A program made the position numbers and the translations under genes. From NCBI GenBank assembly GCA_031283685.1, contig JAITBI010000029.1, positions 1-34,965 of the forward strand: 34,965 nt of DNA, given 5' to 3'. The stretch comes from Puniceicoccales bacterium (GTDB lineage Bacteria; Verrucomicrobiota; Verrucomicrobiia; Opitutales; JAIRKQ01). How positions within the stretch are numbered: the first letter of the stretch is position 1; the number at the start of each line of letters is the position of its first letter. The notes under the pieces were generated by a model that saw only the letters and a program-made list of their open reading frames with translations, made no database searches and had not been told where the DNA came from. This document shows positions 27,741 to 34,965 of this stretch, in pieces.

Positions 27741-28886
27741 TTAATGCTGTGATGCGCGACGAAATAGGTGAATACCCACTCCCGCCAGTATCATACTGGG
27801 TAGCCAGACCAAAATATCAGGTCGTAGGCGAGGACAGTCCCCGAACAAAGAGAACATTGCCATGACAAAGTAATATCCTATACACAAACACAATGCTATG
27901 CCAACATTTAGTGCAGTATCCTTACGATGAACTTTCAATCCAAGAGGAATGGCCAGTATGGTCATTGCTAATATTCCAAACGCATTCGCAAGGTTGCTGC
28001 TAATCTGCATATTTATAAGTGTTTTTTGATGGCGAACGTTTTCATAGGAAATCGTATCTTTCTTGGAATTCAAACTTTTTTTAGCGGCCAACAATTCACT
28101 CAGCGTCATCCGATGAAGTTTCTTTTGGGCATGAATCGGAACTCCTAGGGACTGTCTTACAGGCAAGTTAATCGTTATATTTTGAAAGAAAATAACTTTT
28201 GGGACTTTTGGCAGATCAGTTGTAGAATCATAGAGATCGAATTTTTCTATGTTCCCATCATTCAATTTTAATAAAAAAGTGCCCGATGATTCCTCAAATA
28301 CTATCTGTCCACTTTTGGCGGAAATATAAGTATCCAACAAATTCCTTTCGTCAAACCGCCAAATTTTCATGTTATTAAAGTTGCCGTTTGATAGGCTGTC
28401 GACGTATATCGCATACCCCGGGAAATAGTCATTGAATGTTTTCGGAGAAACAAACCGCATTGGCTTTTCCCGTATGATATCCCTAAAAAATTGTCTGTAT
28501 TTACTAATGGAATTGGGGGCATGACATAGGTTGATGTACCCGGTAACCAACGTGAAAGACAATGCCAATAGGAATATTGGTCGTGTAATTTCCCACAAGC
28601 TCATCCCCATGCTTTTCATGGCGAGTATTTCGTTTTGGGACGACATTCGTCCTATTACGATCAGTACTCCTGCCATCATTCCAAGTGGGAGAGCATATGA
28701 AATAGCAGACGGTATAAGTATGCATAATAATTGCAAAGCTTCTCGACATGTTAGTCGTCCCATCGTAATCCATTCTACAACATCCCGCATAGCATTTGCT
28801 ACAAGTAATATGCTGACGAACAAACCGGTTGCCGTACAACAAATGATAAAAGTTTCTCTAAAAACATATCTTTTAAAAAGGCTCAC
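27741..28886 (-). CDS. LptF/LptG (YjgP/YjgQ) LPS export permease
   Basis: 381 aa; N- and C-terminal TM clusters, GRMSSQNEILAMKSMGMSLWEITRPI motif of the YjgP/YjgQ family. Confidence 0.9.
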   Translation of the reverse strand: MSLFKRYVFRETFIICCTATGLFVSILLVANAMRDVVEWITMGRLTCREALQLLCILIPSAISYALPLGMMAGVLIVIGRMSSQNEILAMKSMGMSLWEITRPIFLLALSFTLVTGYINLCHAPNSISKYRQFFRDIIREKPMRFVSPKTFNDYFPGYAIYVDSLSNGNFNNMKIWRFDERNLLDTYISAKSGQIVFEESSGTFLLKLNDGNIEKFDLYDSTTDLPKVPKVIFFQNITINLPVRQSLGVPIHAQKKLHRMTLSELLAAKKSLNSKKDTISYENVRHQKTLINMQISSNLANAFGILAMTILAIPLGLKVHRKDTALNVGIALCLCIGYYFVMAMFSLFGDCPRLRPDILVWLPSMILAGVGIHLFRRASQH

Positions 28887-28894
28887 GGCAAAAA

Positions 28895-31540
28895 TTATTC
28901 AACGACAAAGTTAACAACTGTTCCGTTGACGTAAACCTTTTTGAGTATTTTTTTATCGGCGATGTATTTTTTTACATTCCCGATGTTTATGGCGAGTTTA
29001 AAAATGGCATCTTCCGACATGTTTGCGTCATCTATGACTAGTTCCGCCCGCATTTTTCCATTGACTTGAACGATGATCTTTTGGTGGGTTGGTAGGATTT
29101 TTGAACCATCGTATTCCGGCCAAAGGGTATCATAGATGCTACCATTGTTCCCAAGCCTTGCCCATAATTCTTCGGAAATATGGGGAGCAAAAGGTGCTAA
29201 AATTTTTAGGAAATTCCTGGCAGAGGCATTGTCGAATCCGCCTGCTTTTTGTATGGAATTTAAACATATCATCATCTGGGAAATTGCCGTATTAAACTTT
29301 AGCCCCTCGATGTCGTTTCCAACTTTTTTAATGGTTTCATTTACGACCGTTTGGCATTCGTCGGATAGATTCTCATGAAAATTTCTGACATTACCATCCC
29401 CGTCTATGTATTCGTTCCAAACTTTTTTCAGAAACCGAGAAACACCCTCTATGCCTTTTGTGCTCCATGGTTTCATCATATCCAGCGGACCGAGAAACAT
29501 TTCGTATAACCTTAGAGCATCCGCGCCATAACGATTTACGACTTCGTCGGGATTGATAACATTTCCTCGACTTTTGGACATTTTTGTTCCGTCCTCACCG
29601 AGGATGATTCCTTGGTGAAATAATTTCTTAAATGGTTCTTTCCCCGTCTCGACAGCCCCTATGTCAAATAGAAACCTATGCCAGAATCTGGCATATAGGA
29701 GGTGTAAAACCGCATGCTCTGCTCCTCCTATATAAAAATCCGGCGTTTGCCAATAATTTATTGCATTTGAATCGACAATGGCGGTTTCACAATGTGGTGA
29801 TAAGTATCTCAAATAATACCAGCAGGATCCTGCCCATTGTGGCATAGTATTTGTTTCTCGACGGCCTAGAATCCAGGAGGAATTTTTATCTTTTTCATTA
29901 AAATCCTCTGCGGGAACAATTTGTCCCGTTTCGATGTTTACATAAACGTTTAGCCAAGAGTGTATTTTGGCAAGTGGACTTTCCCCATCACCGGAAGGTA
30001 AATAATTATCGGTTGGTGGCAAAGTTAATGGTAAATGGTTCGTACAAAGCGGCAAAGCACAATACGTTATTCCATCCTTGCCATTGGAAATAGGCTCATT
30101 CGGTAAAAATTCTTTGAAATAAAATTTATTATTTGCAACCGCTGCCTTGTAGTCATTTTCTTTGATCCAGATTATTGGAATGGGTTCCCCCCAATACCTT
30201 TGGCGGGAAAATAACCAATCCCGTAGTTTGTAATTTTGTGCAAAATCCGCCCGTTTGATTTCCCGTAGCCAGGATACGATTTTTCCCCTAGCTTCCTCGG
30301 ATGAAAGTCCACTAAACCTTCCAGAATTTATCAAAACTCCATCGCCCACATATGGCAATTGATTATCTCCAGAACTTTCGTCGATTACCTGGGTAATTGC
30401 AATACCGTAACTGGACGCGAAGTCATAGTCCCGTTTATCATGACCGGGAACCGCCATAATGGCACCGCTTCCATAGCTAGCCAATACGTAATCGGCTATC
30501 CAAATTTCTATCTTTTCACCATTGGCAGGGTTTATGGCATAGGCTCCCGTTGACATTCCCGTCTTTGTTTTTGCCAGGTCCGTTCGTTCCAGGTCACTTT
30601 TCTTTTGACTGTCTTTAACGTACTTTTTTACGCCATCCTTAAATTTTGGAGCGACAATTTTTTCAATGAGCGGATGTTCCGGAGCAAGGACTAAAAATGT
30701 TACCCCGAAAATGGTATCCGGACGGGTAGTATATACGCAAATTTCTTCATCGTGGCCATCGATTTTGAAAAAAATGTTTGCTCCTTCCGATTTCCCTATC
30801 CAAGCTATCTGTTGACGTTTCGTTGAATCTGGCCAGTCGACATTCGATAACCCTTCGAGCAATTTATCGGCATAGCGTGTTATTCTTAGAACCCATTGGC
30901 ATAGATTTTTTCTAACCACTGGGAAATTCCCTCGCTCGGATCGTCCGCCGATTACTTCTTCATTGGCTAGGACCGACTTTAACCCCTCACACCACCAAAC
31001 GGGACATTCATCCACATAGGCCAGTCCGTGCTTAAAAAGCTGTAAAAATATCCACTGGGTCCATTTAAAATAATGGGGGTCGGTGGTATTGATTTCCCTT
31101 TCCCAGTCGATCGCAAATCCGATCCGTTTCATTTGCTTTTTGAAGACTGATATATTATTGACAGTGTTAGTAGCAGGGTTGATCCCCGTTTTAATTGCAT
31201 GCTGTTCCGCTGGAAGTCCAAACGCATCCCACCCCATTGGGTGTAATACGTTATACCCTCTTGCGTGTTTATACCTCGCCAAAATATCGGAGGCGGTGTA
31301 CCCTTCCGGATGGCCAATGTGCAAACCTGTCCCTGATGGGTAGGGAAACATGTCCAAAACATAGTATTTTTCTTTGGAAGGATCTTCTTGGACGCAGAAT
31401 GTTTTGTTTTTATCCCAAAATCTTTGCCAGAATGACTCTATTTGATCAAAATCATATTGTTTACATCCAGCATACATGGTGGATGCATAAAAATGTTTCC
31501 GGTAAAGAAAAGCAAGATTTTTATGGCCTGGAATTTCCAA
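28895..31540 (-). CDS. leuS: Leucyl-tRNA synthetase
   Basis: 881 aa; DMFPYPSGTGLHIGHPEGYTASDI, editing domain VYTTRPDTIFGVTF, GAEHAVLHLLYARFWH, KMSKSRGN. Start could be ATG 31477 (MYAGCKQYDFDQIE). Confidence 0.97.
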   Translation of the reverse strand: MEIPGHKNLAFLYRKHFYASTMYAGCKQYDFDQIESFWQRFWDKNKTFCVQEDPSKEKYYVLDMFPYPSGTGLHIGHPEGYTASDILARYKHARGYNVLHPMGWDAFGLPAEQHAIKTGINPATNTVNNISVFKKQMKRIGFAIDWEREINTTDPHYFKWTQWIFLQLFKHGLAYVDECPVWWCEGLKSVLANEEVIGGRSERGNFPVVRKNLCQWVLRITRYADKLLEGLSNVDWPDSTKRQQIAWIGKSEGANIFFKIDGHDEEICVYTTRPDTIFGVTFLVLAPEHPLIEKIVAPKFKDGVKKYVKDSQKKSDLERTDLAKTKTGMSTGAYAINPANGEKIEIWIADYVLASYGSGAIMAVPGHDKRDYDFASSYGIAITQVIDESSGDNQLPYVGDGVLINSGRFSGLSSEEARGKIVSWLREIKRADFAQNYKLRDWLFSRQRYWGEPIPIIWIKENDYKAAVANNKFYFKEFLPNEPISNGKDGITYCALPLCTNHLPLTLPPTDNYLPSGDGESPLAKIHSWLNVYVNIETGQIVPAEDFNEKDKNSSWILGRRETNTMPQWAGSCWYYLRYLSPHCETAIVDSNAINYWQTPDFYIGGAEHAVLHLLYARFWHRFLFDIGAVETGKEPFKKLFHQGIILGEDGTKMSKSRGNVINPDEVVNRYGADALRLYEMFLGPLDMMKPWSTKGIEGVSRFLKKVWNEYIDGDGNVRNFHENLSDECQTVVNETIKKVGNDIEGLKFNTAISQMMICLNSIQKAGGFDNASARNFLKILAPFAPHISEELWARLGNNGSIYDTLWPEYDGSKILPTHQKIIVQVNGKMRAELVIDDANMSEDAIFKLAINIGNVKKYIADKKILKKVYVNGTVVNFVVE

Positions 31541-31706
31541 ATTTTTTAAAAAATGCTCGACAATACCTCACTACTATGCAAGGATGACCTCCATCCTCGT
31601 GTATATTCTCATTTGCTAGAACAAGGATTGGTGCATTTTTGGGATACAAGAGTGTTCGCAATTTTTAATGCATGGCTTTTTATTTTTAATAAAAATTTAA
31701 ATTTTT

Positions 31707-33635
31707 ATGGATACGGAACTTACTAACGGTAATGACTATGAAGTGAAAAAAAACAGACGGAAACCATCCGCCAAATCAATTAAACACAACCAAAATACCT
31801 CCCAGAATGCTGAATCGGCCGGCTCTGATAGAGAAGATAATTATGTGCCCGAAAGATTTTCTACCGATTTGGACGGTGGCAATGACTACGAAACCCCGAA
31901 TGATGCAAATAACTATGAGGCTTCCGATGTTGTTTGGACTCCTAGACATTCAAATATCGCAATAGAAGATGGTTTATCTCCTGCATCCGTGGACAGTTCT
32001 GAAAGGAGAAACGGCGAAGGGCGAAGATTTTCCACGCAAGTTAAAGAACAATCATCATCAAATGCAGCGCGAATATCCTCCCAGAGGAAACAAAATCATC
32101 GCAATGGTAATGACAGACCTCGGAACAATGAAAATCGGTCCCAGAATAATGGAGGATGTTCTGGCAGAGATAATGGTAAAAACAATCATGGGAACAATGG
32201 CCAAAATTTTAAACACCAGCAAAATAATAGCCAAAACCGACAGCGGTTTGCTAGGACGGTAAAAATTGGCCAGCTATCCAGTGGATTGATTAAAGAAATG
32301 GGGTGCCTGAGTTCATTCGATGCTCTGACAAATTTTGCCGATGAAAATATCGATTTTGATGCTTCCCCATTCGATTTTAATGAGGCCTATGAGGCCCGGG
32401 CAACATTGTCAGTAAAGGACATTTCAGACTATGGTGGTGTAACGGAAGAAAGCAACAAAAGTAATCACAAACTTTTGGAAGTCTTGATGGTGAAAAAATT
32501 TGAAGAAAAAATACCTATCATTGCTAGAGGAGTGTTGGAAACCATTGAAGGTGGGGACGGCTTATTGGTATATGCCAACGATAACTATAGAATCCGCCCC
32601 CAGAGTGCGTTTATTCCAAAGTTTTTGATACAGAAATATGGATTACGTCGTGGTCAGGATGTGGTAACCTATTTGCATCCGCCTGCCCAGAATTCCACCT
32701 GTCCATTCGTACTAAAAATCAATAGTGTAATAGATCGCGATCCAACTCAGGTGGGCAATCTACCGAAATTCAAAGATCTGATCCCGTTCTATCCCACTGA
32801 GAGGCTATTTTTGGAATGTACGGGTGATACAAAATGGGACAATGTTTCCATGCGTATTATCGATATCTTGACCCCCATTGGCCTTGGGCAACGTGGATTA
32901 ATTGTTGCTCCTCCGAGAACGGGAAAAACTGTTCTGTTACAAGGAATAGCCAATGCCATTTCGAAAAATCGTCCCGATGTTCAGTTGATCATATTACTGA
33001 TCGATGAAAGGCCGGAAGAAGTTACGGATTTTCGTAGGCAGGTCGCCAATGCCGAAATAATTAGTTCGACATTTGATGAATCCGCGGACAATCATGTGCA
33101 CGCAGCCGATATGGTAATCGACAAAGCTCGTAGGCAAGTGGAAGCGGGGAAACATGTGGTTATATTGCTTGATTCGATTACGCGGCTTGCACGGGCTCAC
33201 AATACGGAACAGCCTAGCAGTGGCAAATTGCTATCTGGGGGGGTTGATGCCAACGCTCTTCAGGCACCAAAAAAGTTTTTTGGTGCCGCAAGAAATATTG
33301 AGGGCGGAGGAAGTTTAACAATTCTAGCAACCGCACTCATAGAAACTGGAAGTCGCATGGATGAGGTAATTTTTGAAGAATTTAAGGGTACGGGAAACAT
33401 GGAGCTGCACCTCGACAGAAGCCTCATCGATAGGCGAATGTTCCCGGCATTAAACATTGAAAAAAGTGGAACGAGGAAAGAGGAATTGCTCTATCATCCC
33501 GAAGAAATGGAAAAAGTTTACGCTCTGCGACGTGCCGTAAAAGGGGTTTCTCCGACCGATGCAATGGAGATGATAATCCAGCGCATTAGAAAAACCAAAA
33601 CGAACACAGAATTTTTATTGAACGTAAACCGATGA
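31707..33635 (+). CDS. rho: Transcription termination factor Rho with long low-complexity N-terminal extension
   Basis: 642 aa; [111 protein letters not shown]. Confidence 0.97.
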   Translation: MDTELTNGNDYEVKKNRRKPSAKSIKHNQNTSQNAESAGSDREDNYVPERFSTDLDGGNDYETPNDANNYEASDVVWTPRHSNIAIEDGLSPASVDSSERRNGEGRRFSTQVKEQSSSNAARISSQRKQNHRNGNDRPRNNENRSQNNGGCSGRDNGKNNHGNNGQNFKHQQNNSQNRQRFARTVKIGQLSSGLIKEMGCLSSFDALTNFADENIDFDASPFDFNEAYEARATLSVKDISDYGGVTEESNKSNHKLLEVLMVKKFEEKIPIIARGVLETIEGGDGLLVYANDNYRIRPQSAFIPKFLIQKYGLRRGQDVVTYLHPPAQNSTCPFVLKINSVIDRDPTQVGNLPKFKDLIPFYPTERLFLECTGDTKWDNVSMRIIDILTPIGLGQRGLIVAPPRTGKTVLLQGIANAISKNRPDVQLIILLIDERPEEVTDFRRQVANAEIISSTFDESADNHVHAADMVIDKARRQVEAGKHVVILLDSITRLARAHNTEQPSSGKLLSGGVDANALQAPKKFFGAARNIEGGGSLTILATALIETGSRMDEVIFEEFKGTGNMELHLDRSLIDRRMFPALNIEKSGTRKEELLYHPEEMEKVYALRRAVKGVSPTDAMEMIIQRIRKTKTNTEFLLNVNR

Positions 33636-33841
33636 TTCAAAATCCATATAAATTTTCAAAAGAGCCTTTTCTTTTTTTCTTCCTTCCCATTTCTCCTTTA
33701 CCCTTCGCCTTGAAGGGCTAAATATCCGTATTTTGTCCAGTGTGGCGAAGAGGATAGTTTTAGAACTCATTTCCTTTGGAATTTGCTTTTTTATCCGTAA
33801 ATTGCTTTGCCAAAGGTACGGATATGTGCAAGCTTGTAAAG

Positions 33842-34447
33842 ATGTTTAGTCATCCATATTTATTGATAGATTCGGCTACTCCAATGACACAAGTTGTCAT
33901 ATTAGATGATAAAACTGTTTTAGCAAGCAAGACGTTTCTGGGGAATGCCGCCGATGGAATTACCGTTGCCCTAGGGGAGTTACTTTTAAAAACGAACCAT
34001 GTACTCGATGATTTCGATGGTATAGTATACTGTAGCGGTCCTGGTTCAGCCCTGGGGCTAAGGATTGCCCTTGCTTCCATAAACACCTGGGTGATCTTTG
34101 GTAACCGTAATTACAAGCTGCTGACCTACGATGCTTTAAGCATGGGGATATGTTTAAATCAGGGGGCTAGAATGATCTGTACCCACGGATTAGGAGACAA
34201 TTTGATTGTTAAAACGAGGGATGGCGGAACCGTTAGGGTTTCTACCATTGATGAGCTTGATTTTAGCAATGACATATTATTTTTAGATACTCGGCATATG
34301 CGGTGTGAAAAATATCAAAAATTCCTACCCGCGAACTATGATATTTCTACGGCGAATTTTAACATTCTGTCCATCTGTGAGATTGCCAACGGGGAATTGA
34401 AAAATTATGGCGATGGTAACTATAGAAAGTGGTCGGGGAATCCCTAG
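33842..34447 (+). CDS. tsaB: TsaB-like tRNA threonylcarbamoyladenosine biosynthesis protein
   Basis: LLIDSATPMTQVVILDDKTVLASKTF, ALGELLLKTNHVLDDFDGIVYCSGPGSALGLRIALASINTW resembles the TsaB/YeaZ N-domain; ATG 33842 is a plausible start (ORF opens 33776). Confidence 0.7.
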   Translation: MFSHPYLLIDSATPMTQVVILDDKTVLASKTFLGNAADGITVALGELLLKTNHVLDDFDGIVYCSGPGSALGLRIALASINTWVIFGNRNYKLLTYDALSMGICLNQGARMICTHGLGDNLIVKTRDGGTVRVSTIDELDFSNDILFLDTRHMRCEKYQKFLPANYDISTANFNILSICEIANGELKNYGDGNYRKWSGNP

Positions 34448-34450
34448 GAA

Positions 34451-34965
34451 ATGAGTGGTGAAGTTACAGTGGTTATTCTATGGGTGGTGATTTGGGCGCT
34501 AGTAATTTTTATCCGAAGGCGCAAATTTGAACATTTCAAAAAGCATGTTGAAACGCGGCCTCGACCGTCATTGGTCGGCTTGACTCTAAAAAACCTGCGA
34601 CTGGCACGTGTCCAGATGTCAGGCTCCATGTCCCACGAATTTTCAAAATTGCTATCTTCAGCCCTAAAGACCTACGTGTGCGGTGCATATAAAATACCAT
34701 CTTCGGGAGTGACATCCGAAGAAATGGTAAACAGGCTTCTCTCCGATGCCCGAAATGACTGGTCCATCATAGGTTTGTTCACGGAAGTTATAAAATTGGC
34801 CGATGCCGCAAAGTATTCCCAAAAAAAACTTTCAAAAATGCAACAACGTGGAATATACATAAAAGCATGTCGGTTTATCCTTTTATCCGAAAGATTTTTC
34901 AAGTCACGAAGGTCGTCGACTGCCCGGCCAGCATCTTTTCGACAAACCCAAGATTCAAAAACCCC
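34451..34965 (+). CDS. Single-TM protein truncated by the right window edge, possibly DUF4381-like
   Basis: Open frame from ATG 34451 to the window end: MSGEVTVVILWVVIWALVIFIRRRKFEHFKK...FSKLLSSALKTYVCGAYKIPSSGVTSEEMVNRL... One N-terminal TM. Family resemblance is weak. Confidence 0.45.
   Translation, partial: MSGEVTVVILWVVIWALVIFIRRRKFEHFKKHVETRPRPSLVGLTLKNLRLARVQMSGSMSHEFSKLLSSALKTYVCGAYKIPSSGVTSEEMVNRLLSDARNDWSIIGLFTEVIKLADAAKYSQKKLSKMQQRGIYIKACRFILLSERFFKSRRSSTARPASFRQTQDSKT

Noticed and set aside
33701-33717. Hairpin cccttc-gcctt-gaaggg downstream of rho as an intrinsic terminator
   Set aside because: The 6-bp stem is followed by ctaaatat rather than a T-run, so terminator support is weak.
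1-34965. tRNA, rRNA, CRISPR array or intact insertion sequence
   Set aside because: Scanned by eye without finding cloverleaf-like intergenic segments, regularly spaced repeats or transposase-like ORFs; tRNAscan/Infernal would be decisive.

Overview
AT-rich bacterial chromosomal window, mostly densely packed housekeeping genes: ftsK, lpxI-like, SpoU/TrmH rRNA methylase, waaA, dnaN, ligA, clpC, mraY-murD-LysM lipoprotein, autotransporter barrel, ABC-F, ferritin, nitroreductase, DNA pol III delta'-like, tmk, PfkB kinase, LptF/G, leuS, rho, tsaB-like. The gene content fits a Gram-negative member of the PVC superphylum (Verrucomicrobiota/Chlamydiota-like). This is an inference from the mraY-murD-LysM order and the CesT-type chaperone, not from a phylogeny. 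Two accessory pockets stand out. Pocket A (about 2.8-4.95 kb, between ftsK and lpxI) holds a CesT-like type III secretion chaperone, a small, possibly frameshifted ORF right behind it, a DUF2062 membrane protein and a decayed lipase-like reading frame with an intact GYSLGG motif. Pocket B (about 13.85-17.77 kb, between clpC and mraY) holds two orphan proteins, an orphan C-terminal coding fragment, and a 532-aa coiled-coil protein with a bilobed hydrophobic hairpin that resembles the layout of chlamydial Inc proteins. Together these suggest a host-associated bacterium with a type III secretion effector repertoire. The Inc-like protein and the neighbouring orphan pair are the best candidates for something undescribed. 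I found no tRNA, rRNA, CRISPR or intact insertion sequence by eye.
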